Positions 29,408 to 37,791 of a DNA stretch of 64,000 nt are shown in pieces. The stretch's first letter is position 1. Each line of letters begins with the position of its first letter. Source of the DNA: Kribbella kalugense. Lineage in GTDB: Bacteria; Actinomycetota; Actinomycetes; Propionibacteriales; Kribbellaceae. Both the position numbers and the translations under genes were made by a program. Below the pieces are notes generated by a model. The model ran no database searches and had not been told where the DNA came from. It saw only the letters and a list, made by a program, of their open reading frames with translations. The stretch covers positions 1-64,000 of the forward strand of contig NZ_SODF01000002.1 in assembly GCF_004365875.1 (NCBI RefSeq). Direction: 5' to 3'.

Positions 29408-30453
29408 TTGTTCAGTACCTCCGTGATCGGCATCGATGAATCGGCCGGCAGATCCAGCGGCGACGGCGCCCGACCGGCCCGCACGAGCTCCGAACCAAGC
29501 GCAGCAACCATCGCGCCGTTGTCCGTGCAGAGCCCAGGCCGCGGCACCCGTACGGCGATCCCCGCCGCAGTGCACCGCTCTTCCGCCATCGCCCGGAGCC
29601 GCGAGTTCGCCGCGACCCCGCCACCGATCAGCAGATGCTCGAACCCGCGATCCTTACAAGCGTCGATCGCCTTACGCGTGAGCACATCGCAAACCGCCTC
29701 CTGGAAGGCAGCCGCGACATGGTTCACCGGCACGTCCTCTCCGTCCCGGCGACGAGCCTCGACCCAGCGCGCGACCGCGGTCTTCAAACCAGAGAACGAG
29801 AAGTCGAACCGGTGCCGCTCCAGATCCCGCTGCGAGGTCAGCCCCCGCGGGAACTTCACGTACAGCCGGTCCCCGCCGTCACGCGCCGCCTTGTCGATAT
29901 ACGGCCCACCGGGGAACGGCAGCCCGAGCACCCGCGCGACCTTGTCGAACGCCTCGCCCGCCGCGTCGTCGATCGTGCTTCCCATCGGCACCACGCCGTC
30001 GGTGATGTCCTCGACCGACAGCAGCGACGAGTGCCCACCGGACACCAGCATCGCGACGCAGCCCTTCGGCAGATCACCGTGCTCCAGTGTGTCCACCGCG
30101 ACATGAGCAGCCAGGTGATTCACGCCGTACAACGGCTTGTCGAGCGACAGCGCCAAACCCTTGGCCGCGGCAACGCCGACCAGCAACGCGCCGGCCAGAC
30201 CAGGCCCGCTGGTCACCGCGACGGCGTCGACGTCGGTCGGTTTGATCCCGGCCGTCTCGCAAGCCCGGCGGATCGTCGGGACCATCGCCTCGAGGTGCGC
30301 CCGGCTGGCCACCTCGGGTACGACGCCGCCGAACCGCGCATGCTCCTCGACGCTGGATGCGATCGCGTCGGCGAGCAGCGTCTGCCCGCGGACGATCCCG
30401 ACACCGGTCTCGTCGCACGACGTCTCGATCCCCAGAATCAGGGGCTCGTTCAT
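29404..30453 (-). CDS. tsaD: tRNA N6-adenosine threonylcarbamoyltransferase
   Basis: TsaD moves the threonylcarbamoyl group from TC-AMP to A37 of ANN-decoding tRNAs. It is 349 aa. It has the ASKHA-type [12 protein letters not shown] (10-21), the metal-site HLAAHVAV (about 114-121), SGGHSSLL and [11 protein letters not shown] (about 273-283). The ATG at 30451-30453 overlaps the rimI stop (ATGA). TsaB and TsaE are encoded nearby, so most of the t6A machinery except TsaC is in this operon. Confidence 0.96.
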   Translation of the reverse strand: MNEPLILGIETSCDETGVGIVRGQTLLADAIASSVEEHARFGGVVPEVASRAHLEAMVPTIRRACETAGIKPTDVDAVAVTSGPGLAGALLVGVAAAKGLALSLDKPLYGVNHLAAHVAVDTLEHGDLPKGCVAMLVSGGHSSLLSVEDITDGVVPMGSTIDDAAGEAFDKVARVLGLPFPGGPYIDKAARDGGDRLYVKFPRGLTSQRDLERHRFDFSFSGLKTAVARWVEARRRDGEDVPVNHVAAAFQEAVCDVLTRKAIDACKDRGFEHLLIGGGVAANSRLRAMAEERCTAAGIAVRVPRPGLCTDNGAMVAALGSELVRAGRAPSPLDLPADSSMPITEVLNK

Positions 30454-30899
30454 TGTTCCTCCCGCCACCGCATGATCACCGCGTCCTCGCCGCCACCGTA
30501 GTACCCACGCCGCCGGCTGATCTGTTCGAAACCGAAACCCCGGTACAGCCCGACCGCCGATTCGTTGCTCGCAGCAACTTCTAGTAAGACCGTCCGGCCG
30601 GCGCACCGGGCCAGCGCCGCCGTCATCAACTGCCCGCCGATCCCGGTACCGCGCTCGGCCGGCGTCACCGCGATCCGCAGTACCTCGACCACGTCGAGCG
30701 CAACGGATGGCACCAGCAGTACGACGTACCCGACCACCGAACCCTCGTCGGCAACGAGGATCACGCGATCCTCAGCCAGCCGGTCGAACTCGTCTGTCCA
30801 CGCGACCGTACTCCAGGCTTGAGACCCGAAGGACAGCGAGTCGAGCGCGACCAGCGCCGGCAGATCGTCGGTGACGGCAGCCCGAATGGCAGGTCTCAC
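30450..30899 (-). CDS. rimI: Ribosomal-protein-alanine N-acetyltransferase RimI
   Basis: A 149-aa GNAT enzyme. The acetyl-CoA loop is [20 protein letters not shown] (about 73-92), with [20 protein letters not shown] (about 106-125), both typical of RimI. The location between tsaB and tsaD is the standard RimI position in actinobacteria. It acetylates the N-terminus of S18 or other proteins. It overlaps both neighbours by 4 bases. Confidence 0.92.
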   Translation of the reverse strand: MRPAIRAAVTDDLPALVALDSLSFGSQAWSTVAWTDEFDRLAEDRVILVADEGSVVGYVVLLVPSVALDVVEVLRIAVTPAERGTGIGGQLMTAALARCAGRTVLLEVAASNESAVGLYRGFGFEQISRRRGYYGGGEDAVIMRWREEQ

Positions 30900-31561
30900 T
30901 TGGGCAGCACGCTCTTCGGCCCGCCGGACATTGTCACGTCCGGACGCCGCAGGTACAGCGGATCCGGTACGACGACCTCGAGCGTCCCGGTCGCCACTCC
31001 CTCAGCCAGCACCTCGGCCGACGGATACTCGGCGACGTCGTCGGTCGGCACTCCCAAGACCTCGCCATAAAGCACCGCACCCCGGCCGATCACCGGAAGA
31101 CCGGACAGCACGTGCGCGACCTCGGCCGGCTTGTCGACCGCAGGTCCTTCCAGCCGTCGACGGCTGCCGTCCGCGGCCGGACCGTCGTACAGCGCCCAGT
31201 AGATCTCCTTGCGCCGCGCGTCCGTCGCGACCGCGACCGGCAACGACAGCGTCGACTGCCGCGCCAGGATGTCCAGGCTGCAGACCCCGGCGACCTCGAT
31301 CCCCAGCACCTCGCCCATCGTCCGCGCCGTCACCAGCCCGACCCGCAATCCGGTGAACGGACCAGGCCCAACGCCGACGGCGATACGAGTCAGGTCGCGC
31401 GGCGTGATCTCCGCTGAAGCAAGCGCGGATGCGATCGCCGGCGCGAGCAACTCTCCGTGCCGCAAGGCGTCCACAGTTGTCGACGAGGCAACGATCTCGC
31501 CGGCCGGCGTAGCCAGTGCGACCGTGACGGCCGCGCTCGAGGTGTCAAAGGCAAGCAACAT
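30896..31561 (-). CDS. tsaB: TsaB, scaffold subunit of the t6A complex
   Basis: A 221-aa ASKHA-fold relative of TsaD that forms a dimer with it and is required for t6A synthesis. It starts MLLAFDTSSAAVTVAL and has VGVGPGPFTGLRVGL (about 62-76), the usual TsaB signature. The start at 31559-31561 lies one base after the stop of the tsaE fusion. It is full length. Confidence 0.95.
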   Translation of the reverse strand: MLLAFDTSSAAVTVALATPAGEIVASSTTVDALRHGELLAPAIASALASAEITPRDLTRIAVGVGPGPFTGLRVGLVTARTMGEVLGIEVAGVCSLDILARQSTLSLPVAVATDARRKEIYWALYDGPAADGSRRRLEGPAVDKPAEVAHVLSGLPVIGRGAVLYGEVLGVPTDDVAEYPSAEVLAEGVATGTLEVVVPDPLYLRRPDVTMSGGPKSVLPK

Positions 31562-31562
31562 G

Positions 31563-32489
31563 TCAGCTCTTCTCCAGTACGGACACTCGAACGCCGGACG
31601 CGGCCCAGCGCGGACCCACCGGTGTGATCCGCAGCGCCCGGGTCTCGTCGGTGTCGTCGTCGCCACGGGTCACCACGACGTCCAGCCGGTCCGGCGCCAG
31701 CGCCTCGGCCAGCCCATGACCCCACTCGACCACCGTCACCGCCTCCTCGAGGCTCGCGTCCAGGTCAAGATCGTCGAGCTCGGCGAACCCACCGAGCCGA
31801 TAAGCATCCACGTGCACCAGCGCCGGACCACTCGCCAGCGACGGATGCACCCGCGAGATCACGAACGTCGGCGACGTGATCGCACCGCGCACCTTCAACC
31901 CGGCCCCGAGGCCCTGTGTGAACGTGGTCTTCCCGGCACCGAGATCACCGGACAGCACGAGTACGTCGCCCGCCCGCAACTGCCCGGCCAGCTCCGCGCC
32001 GATCGCCTGCATGTCGTCCGCCGTCGGCACCGTCAACTCGACCGGCATTGCCTTGGCGTAGATCAGGTTGTGGTCCTGCTGCTCAACAACGGAGTACCCA
32101 CGGCGTCGCCAGAACTCGACGGTGTCGGGCAGCTCGACCCGCGCGATCAGCTGGACCCGGCTCAGTCCCCGCTGTACTGCGACCTCCTCCGCGCACCCGA
32201 CCATCGCGGACGCGACGCCGTGCCCCTGATGACGCGGATCGACCGAGACGCGGCGCAGGTTGAGTACGTCGCCGATCACCTCGAACAGCACGGCCCCGGC
32301 AGGTACGCCGTTGCTGCGAACCAGCAGCCCGCCGTGCTCAGCGATCGCGGCCGCCACCGTCGTCGCGTTCTCGGACAACGCGGTCGACGGCGGGTCGAGC
32401 ACCCGCCGAGCGGAGAACGCATGATGAATGACCGCCACGATCTCGTCCACGTGGTCAGAGGTCGCGTCGACAACATGCAAGTCGGTCAT
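31563..32489 (-). CDS. tsaE: GNAT acetyltransferase fused to TsaE ATPase
   Basis: A 308-aa two-domain protein. Residues about 3-147 are a GNAT domain (LRRVSVDPRHQGHGVASAMV; ELPDTVEFWRRRGYSVVE). Residues about 150-300 are TsaE, the ATPase that resets the TsaB-TsaD complex, with P-loop GDLGAGKTT (181-189), SPTFVI (switch) and HVDAYRL. Most bacteria have TsaE alone at about 150 aa. The open frame is continuous with no internal start signal that stands out, so the fusion looks real. The acetyltransferase could modify a component of the same pathway. Confidence 0.9.
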   Translation of the reverse strand: MTDLHVVDATSDHVDEIVAVIHHAFSARRVLDPPSTALSENATTVAAAIAEHGGLLVRSNGVPAGAVLFEVIGDVLNLRRVSVDPRHQGHGVASAMVGCAEEVAVQRGLSRVQLIARVELPDTVEFWRRRGYSVVEQQDHNLIYAKAMPVELTVPTADDMQAIGAELAGQLRAGDVLVLSGDLGAGKTTFTQGLGAGLKVRGAITSPTFVISRVHPSLASGPALVHVDAYRLGGFAELDDLDLDASLEEAVTVVEWGHGLAEALAPDRLDVVVTRGDDDTDETRALRITPVGPRWAASGVRVSVLEKS

Positions 32490-33604
32490 GTGTGTCCCAA
32501 GGATTGTTCGGCTCGCTCGATCATGCCAAGGAGGGCCGCGGTGAATTCACGGTGGTGCTCGATCAGGCCGAGGTGGCCACAGTTCTTCACCTCGACCAGC
32601 TCGGCGCCGGGCACTCGGCGGACGATCTCCTCGGCGTGGGTGAACGGGGTCAGCTGATCCTTGTCGCCACCGACGACCACGCATTCGACCTTCTGCAACG
32701 GCTCGAGCGCATCGAACTTGTCGTGCTGCGAGAAGATCGGGTAGAACTCCGCGATCACCTCGATCGGAGTAGCCGCGATCATCTCGTTGACGAACTCGGT
32801 GAACGCCGGCGGCACCTCGGAGCCGAACGAGTACTTCCGGGTCAGCAGGTAGCTGATGTCCGAGCCGGCCTTCCGGCTGCGCTCGACCACGTCCGGGATC
32901 CGCGCCAGCGCGGCGACCGTCGGCGTCGCGAGAGACCGTGCGAGCATGCCGAGTTTCCCCGGGAACACGATCGGTACGCCGTCCAGCCCGCCCGCGCTGG
33001 TCGAGCACAGGCCGACGCCGATCACCCGGTCACCGAACAGCTCCGGGTGCTGCTCGGCCAGCGCCATGATCGTCATACCGCCCATCGAGTGACCGATCAG
33101 GATGACCGGACCGGTCGGCGCGAACCGCTCGATGATCCCGTACAGGTCCTTGCCGAGCTGGTCGATGCTGACGTGATCCTTCGGCGACCGCCCGGACCGT
33201 CCGTGCGAGCGGTGGTCGTAGAACACCATCGTGCCGATGCCGGCCAGGTCGCGGCGCTCGAAGTGCCAGGCGTCCATGTTCAGCCCGTAGCCGTGGGCGA
33301 AGATCACTGTCAGGTCCTCGGGCGGCAACGGCAGCTTGCGGCTGAACCGCCGCTTCGGCGGAGGCTCGGGTCGCCGCGACCGCTTCAGCTCATCGACCTC
33401 GACGTACAGCTCGACGCCGTCGTCGGCGGTGAAGATGTACGGCGTACCGCGCTGCGAGCCGAACGGCTCGGCCTCGAGTTGCTTGCGCTGACCCGATCGC
33501 CGGCCGATCACCTGCCGCTCGACCGCGACCCCGGCCGCGGCACCTGCGGCCAGCACACCGACCGCGGCTCCGATCAGACCGGCGGTCCGCCCTGCTTTGG
33601 ACAC
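32486..33604 (-). CDS. Membrane-anchored alpha/beta hydrolase
   Basis: A 372-aa protein. A hydrophobic, Ala/Gly-rich N-terminus (about 8-28) is a probable anchor. The hydrolase fold starts at VIFAHGYGLNMDAWHF (about 100-115), has elbow LIGHSMGGMTIMALAE (serine near 173) and late GGDKDQLTPF and NCGHLGLIEHH. It sits between alr and tsaE, the conserved position of this hydrolase in many actinobacteria, and overlaps tsaE by 4 bases. The substrate is unknown; a lipid or cell-wall ester is plausible. Confidence 0.85.
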   Translation of the reverse strand: MSKAGRTAGLIGAAVGVLAAGAAAGVAVERQVIGRRSGQRKQLEAEPFGSQRGTPYIFTADDGVELYVEVDELKRSRRPEPPPKRRFSRKLPLPPEDLTVIFAHGYGLNMDAWHFERRDLAGIGTMVFYDHRSHGRSGRSPKDHVSIDQLGKDLYGIIERFAPTGPVILIGHSMGGMTIMALAEQHPELFGDRVIGVGLCSTSAGGLDGVPIVFPGKLGMLARSLATPTVAALARIPDVVERSRKAGSDISYLLTRKYSFGSEVPPAFTEFVNEMIAATPIEVIAEFYPIFSQHDKFDALEPLQKVECVVVGGDKDQLTPFTHAEEIVRRVPGAELVEVKNCGHLGLIEHHREFTAALLGMIERAEQSLGHT

Positions 33605-33611
33605 GACCGGT

Positions 33612-34757
33612 CTACCTTTCGCTATCTACGTACCTGCGCGGGATCCGAGGGCCCAGGCGGGTGACGATCTCGTAGTTGATGGTGCCGGCCGCGTCGGCCC
33701 AGTCGTCCGCCGTCGGCTCACCGGAAGTACCCGGGCCGAACAGCACGACCTCATCCCCCGCGGCGGCCTGGTCGTCCTCGAGGTTGACCACGCACTGGTC
33801 CATGCAGATCCGGCCGACGACGGTACGACGCTTGCCGCCGGACTGGACCGGTGCTCCGTTCGAGGCGTGCCTCGGCAGACCATCGCCGTACCCGAGCGGG
33901 ATCAGACCCAGCGTCGACGGCCGTGGCGCGGTCCAGGTCAGGCCGTACGAAACGCCCGCACCGGTCGGCACTCGCTTCACCATCGCGAGCCGCGCCCGCA
34001 GCGTCATCGCAGGGATCAGCCCGAGTTCGGACGACGGCAACGCATGCCCGAACGGCGACAAGCCGTACGTCGCCACGCCCGGACGGACCAGGTTGAAATG
34101 GGTCTCGGGTAACGCCAGCGTCGCCCCGGAGTTGGCCAGGTGCTTGAACTCGGCATCGATCCCGAACGACTCCGCAACCTCGATCGCCTCGGTGAACGTC
34201 GCCAACTGCGACTCGTTCACCGGACTCTTCGGCTCGTCGGACGACGCCAGATGCGACCAGATGCCCTTGATCTCGATCCGCCCGGACGCCTGCTCACGGA
34301 CCGCGGCCCGGATCAACGCCGGCCATTCCTCCGGTACGGCGCCACCGCGCGACATCCCGGTGTCGATCTTGAGATGCACTCGCGCGGGACGGTCCGTCAC
34401 GCCGGCGGCCAGCTCGTCGATCTCCCACGGCGCACCCGCGGACAGGTCGATCCCGGCCGCGATCGCGTCGGTCAGCGGCTCACCGGGCGTGGTCAGCCAG
34501 CAGAAGATCGGTCCGGTGTCACCGGCTTCGCGCAGAGCGAGTGCTTCCTCGAGCACCGCGGCGCCGATCCAGCCGGCTCCGGCCTCGCGGGCAGCGCGGG
34601 CGACCTGGACCATTCCGTGCCCGTACCCGTCGGCCTTGACCACAGTCATCACCTGGGCACCCTCGGCACGGCCACGCAGCGTGGCCACGTTGTGGCGGAT
34701 CGCCGCTAGATCGACGACCGCCTCCGCGCGGACCGGGTGTGACTGAGGAGTAGACAT
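33612..34757 (-). CDS. alr: Alanine racemase
   Basis: Alr makes D-alanine for peptidoglycan. It is 381 aa. The PLP lysine is in VVKADGYGHG (about 39-48), and the second catalytic tyrosine is in the AGVSYGLTW region (about 268-276). GDEVVLFG and RICMDQ near the C-terminus are typical. GAGGAG lies close to the ATG. It follows the HAD gene after 15 bases and leads the alr-hydrolase-tsaE-tsaB-rimI-tsaD run. Confidence 0.96.
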   Translation of the reverse strand: MSTPQSHPVRAEAVVDLAAIRHNVATLRGRAEGAQVMTVVKADGYGHGMVQVARAAREAGAGWIGAAVLEEALALREAGDTGPIFCWLTTPGEPLTDAIAAGIDLSAGAPWEIDELAAGVTDRPARVHLKIDTGMSRGGAVPEEWPALIRAAVREQASGRIEIKGIWSHLASSDEPKSPVNESQLATFTEAIEVAESFGIDAEFKHLANSGATLALPETHFNLVRPGVATYGLSPFGHALPSSELGLIPAMTLRARLAMVKRVPTGAGVSYGLTWTAPRPSTLGLIPLGYGDGLPRHASNGAPVQSGGKRRTVVGRICMDQCVVNLEDDQAAAGDEVVLFGPGTSGEPTADDWADAAGTINYEIVTRLGPRIPRRYVDSER

Positions 34758-34772
34758 GGTCCGTCCAGTGTC

Positions 34773-35414
34773 TCAGGCGCGATCGATGAGGTCCGCCAGG
34801 GCCGCCATGTCGTCGAAAACCGTGTTGGCATCGGAAAGTTTCGCCGGGTCGGTCATCCCGGCGTACCCGAAGACCTTCATCCCGGCCGCGACCGCCGCGG
34901 CGACACCGAGCGGGCTGTCCTCGATCACCAGACAACCGGCCGGTTTCACGCCCATCGAACCCGCCGCGTGCAGGAACAGATCGGGTGCGGGTTTGCCGTG
35001 AGCAACGTCCTCCGCGCTGAAGATCCGGCCCTCGAACCGGTCCAGGAATCCGACCGCGGTCAACGCCGTACGAATCCGCTGATGGGTGCCGGATGAGGCC
35101 AGGCAGTACGTGATGCCGCGGGCGTCCAGGTGGTCGAGGACAGCCTCGACACCCTTGATCGGCTGGAGGTGGGCGAACCCATCGAAGAGCTGTTGGTGGT
35201 ACCGGTCCTCGAGGTCAGCCGGCAACGGCCGCCCGAGCTCTGCCTCAGTCTTCTGCCGCATCGAGGCCATCGAGCCGCCCATGAAGTCCCGCACGGCCTC
35301 CTCGAAGGTGTACGGCAGTCCGGCCTCGGTGAGCAGCCCGGCCAAGATGGTGTTGGCCAGCCGCTCGGAGTCCACCAGCACACCGTCGTTGTCGAAGATC
35401 ACGAGTTCGATCAC
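34773..35414 (-). CDS. HAD-superfamily phosphatase, beta-phosphoglucomutase-like
   Basis: A 213-aa hydrolase. Motif I is IFDNDGVLVDS (DxD at about residues 6-8), motif II LASSGT, then HGKPAPDLF (lysine) and VIEDSPLGVAAA (motif IV), with the helical cap of subclass I. I use the GTG at 35412-35414; the in-frame ATG 27 bases upstream lies in the loop of a perfect hairpin. It is the first gene of the alr operon. Sugar phosphates are likely substrates. Confidence 0.88.
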   Translation of the reverse strand: MIELVIFDNDGVLVDSERLANTILAGLLTEAGLPYTFEEAVRDFMGGSMASMRQKTEAELGRPLPADLEDRYHQQLFDGFAHLQPIKGVEAVLDHLDARGITYCLASSGTHQRIRTALTAVGFLDRFEGRIFSAEDVAHGKPAPDLFLHAAGSMGVKPAGCLVIEDSPLGVAAAVAAGMKVFGYAGMTDPAKLSDANTVFDDMAALADLIDRA

Positions 35415-35428
35415 GTGAGAAACCCTAA

Positions 35429-35456
35429 GCGGCCACCGCATCGATGCGGTGGCCGC
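35429..35456. terminator. Terminator after the GH12 gene
   Basis: A perfect 12-bp stem (35429-35440 with 35445-35456) with loop TCGA, 24 bases past the GH12 stop. It separates the GH12 gene from the alr operon and argues against an HAD start within it. Confidence 0.8.
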
Positions 35457-35480
35457 CGGGGTACGCGAGAGCGATCTGGG

Positions 35481-36770
35481 TCAGTTCTCCTGGATGGAGA
35501 AGTCGGTGAAGTTGAAGCGCTGCTTGGTGTTGCCGGTGGAGACGACCTCGACGCCGTAGTCGACCTGCCAGGTGGTCGCCTTCGGGGCCCAGCCGCGGGT
35601 GCTCATGTCGTTGAAGAAGCTGGCCAGCGGCATCGTGCCGGACTTCTGCGTCACCTGGGACACGTACGCGGTGTAGCCGTTCTCGTGCCACACGTCGTAG
35701 GTGAAGCCACCGAACGTCACGGTGCCCTTCTTATCGCCGGCCGGGGTCTGGCCCTTGTTGTCGGTCCAGATCATCAGCTCGTTGTTCAGGTCGTCACCGA
35801 CCCAGATGTCGAACGCGACGTCGTACACACAGGCGGGGCAGTTGGCCGGCGTGCTCGCCGCGAACTTGGCCGACTGGATCTTCGACAGCGCGACGTTGTT
35901 GTAGTCCTTGTGCACGTTCGGGTACGCCTGGACGCCGTTGTCGCCCGGCTTCGGCTGGGTCACGTCGAGGAACCAGTTGTTGTAGTTGCAGGCGCTCAGC
36001 GTGTACGTGCCGTTGTCGTTGTTCCACATGTTGTTGTGGACGTAGTACGCACCGAAGTCCCGGCCGTCGCCCTGGTTGTCCGTCGACGTGGTGACGAACG
36101 ACGGGTTGGTGCAGGTCGCGCTCGGGCTGCCGGTCGACGTGGGCGTCGTCGTGGTCGGCGGGGTCGTCGTGGTCGGCGGCTTGGTCGGCGTCGTCGTGGT
36201 GTGCGTCGGCGTCGCGGTCGGAGTCGTCGTGGTCGGCGGCTTCGTCGGGGTCGCCGTCGTGGTCGGCGTGACGGTCGGCTTCGGCGTGGTCGGAGTCGTC
36301 GTGGTCGGCGGCTTCGTCGGGGTCGCCGTCGTGGTCGGCGTGACGGTCGGCTTCGGCGTGGTCGGCTGCGACGCGACGGCCGTGAAGTCGTAGTGGACCG
36401 TGTAGGTCAGCTTGGTGCCGGCCCGGTACTTCTTGCCGTCGTAACGCAGTGCGCGCAGACGGTAGCTCTTGTCGGTGGTGCGGGTCGGGTCCACCGACAC
36501 CATCGCCGGACCAGAGGCGGTCGCGGTGATCGCGACCGGCTTCTGGCCGAATCCGTGCAGGACCGTGCAGCCAGAGGACGCGTCCAGGACGCACGTCTCG
36601 ACGCGTCCGACGCTGGGAAGTGCGGTAACCGTGCTGTCCGCGGCGGCCGCGGTCGAAACCGGCGAGTCCTTGGACGCGTGCACGACGATCGGTACGGCGA
36701 CCAGACCGGCGAGCGCGAGAAAGACCGCTGGAATGACCACGCGGCTCCGGGCAGTTCGGATGGGGGGCAT
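35481..36770 (-). CDS. Secreted GH12 endoglucanase/xyloglucanase
   Basis: A 429-aa exported protein. A signal anchor (about 10-32) is followed by an unassigned 85-residue module with two cysteines (CVLDASSGC, about 60-68), a Thr/Pro linker (about 135-215) and a C-terminal GH12-type domain. The GH12 call rests on NNELMIWTDNKGQ, containing the expected nucleophile Glu, and the late YGVEVVSTGN with the acid/base Glu. Such enzymes cut beta-1,4-glucan or xyloglucan. The module order is unusual because GH12 domains usually precede the binding module. Confidence 0.8.
   Translation of the reverse strand: MPPIRTARSRVVIPAVFLALAGLVAVPIVVHASKDSPVSTAAAADSTVTALPSVGRVETCVLDASSGCTVLHGFGQKPVAITATASGPAMVSVDPTRTTDKSYRLRALRYDGKKYRAGTKLTYTVHYDFTAVASQPTTPKPTVTPTTTATPTKPPTTTTPTTPKPTVTPTTTATPTKPPTTTTPTATPTHTTTTPTKPPTTTTPPTTTTPTSTGSPSATCTNPSFVTTSTDNQGDGRDFGAYYVHNNMWNNDNGTYTLSACNYNNWFLDVTQPKPGDNGVQAYPNVHKDYNNVALSKIQSAKFAASTPANCPACVYDVAFDIWVGDDLNNELMIWTDNKGQTPAGDKKGTVTFGGFTYDVWHENGYTAYVSQVTQKSGTMPLASFFNDMSTRGWAPKATTWQVDYGVEVVSTGNTKQRFNFTDFSIQEN
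36220..36363. repeat. Two near-identical 72-bp direct repeats in the GH12 linker
   Basis: Copies at 36220-36291 and 36292-36363 each encode 24 residues of TTPKPTVTPTTTATPTKPP type. The period is a multiple of three, so copy number can change without breaking the frame, giving a linker of variable length. Shorter, decayed copies lie on the left (36130-36219). Confidence 0.85.
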
Positions 36771-36990
36771 GCGAAGAGTTCCTTAGTGTGCTCGACGGAC
36801 CGCCCTGCTGCCCCAGAACTCCAGTGCGGCCCTCAACTGTTCGATCGATTCCCCAGAGGGCCGGTTCCCCGGCCATGTCATGCGCTTCGCTCTCGCGTAC
36901 GGCGGTGACGTTATCGAACCGTGATCAAGCCTGCCAACCCCCGGGACCAACTTAACGCAACGCGAACGTACCGCACGGCGTCCTCAGAGT

Positions 36991-37791
36991 GTGAGCAAAC
37001 AGATGATCGCCCTCGCCGGAGCCAGTCTGCTGCTGTTCTCAGTTGCCGCCTGCGGCCACGACGCCGCGCCCGGGGCCGGGACTGCGACCGAGGCCACGCT
37101 GATCGGTAAGACGTTCCTGTCCAACGCTGTCACCGAGAACGGGAAGCCGAAGCAGCTCGCGCCGGGTACGCGGGTGCGGCTGCAGTTCACCGACGACGGA
37201 AAACTGGTCGCCGACGCCGGCTGCAACTCGATGCAGGCCAAGGTGTCAACGAACGACAGCAAACTCACGCTGGACAAGCAAATCACGCAGACCCTGATGG
37301 GCTGCCTCGGTCAACTGCAGTCGCAGGACGGCTGGCTGAGCGGCGTGCTCCGGGCCACGCCGAGCTGGAAGCTGGACGGCAGCAAGCTCGACCTCACCGC
37401 GGGCAGTACGACGATCTCACTGACCGACAAGAAGGTCGTCGAGCCCGATCTGTCCATCGACGGCACCAAGTGGGCGCTGTCCTCGGTGATCACCGGCCAG
37501 GCCGCGTCACACACGGCCGGTTCCGAGAAGGCGTGGCTGACGCTGAGCGGCGAACGCGTCACCGGCTCGACCGGTTGCAACGACTTCCAGGGCACGGTCG
37601 CGCGATCGACCGGCAAGCTCACGTTCGGTGAGCTTGCCACCACCCGCCGGGCCTGCGCCGGCGAGCCCGCGAAGCTGGAATCCCAACTGCTGAAGGGACT
37701 GAAGGGCGACGTGACCTACCAGGTCGACGGCTCGACCCTGAAGCTACGCTCCTCCTCCGGCGACGGTCTGGACTTCACCGCCCAACGTTGA
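36991..37791 (+). CDS. Lipoprotein with two META domains
   Basis: A 266-aa protein. The signal peptide ends in a lipobox, LLLFSVAACG, so Cys21 should be lipidated. Two META-type repeats follow (about 35-135 and 150-262), each with a conserved GCN motif (ADAGCNSMQ; GSTGCNDFQG) and a further cysteine. META/HslJ proteins are linked to stress resistance. It starts with GTG and is divergent from the GH12 gene. Its 3' end overlaps the convergent PIG-L gene by 17 bases. Confidence 0.85.
   Translation: MSKQMIALAGASLLLFSVAACGHDAAPGAGTATEATLIGKTFLSNAVTENGKPKQLAPGTRVRLQFTDDGKLVADAGCNSMQAKVSTNDSKLTLDKQITQTLMGCLGQLQSQDGWLSGVLRATPSWKLDGSKLDLTAGSTTISLTDKKVVEPDLSIDGTKWALSSVITGQAASHTAGSEKAWLTLSGERVTGSTGCNDFQGTVARSTGKLTFGELATTRRACAGEPAKLESQLLKGLKGDVTYQVDGSTLKLRSSSGDGLDFTAQR

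Noticed and set aside
35415..35441. ATG start for the HAD gene at 35439-35441
   Set aside because: It lies in a perfect 12-bp terminator hairpin; the GTG at 35412-35414 matches the family N-terminus.
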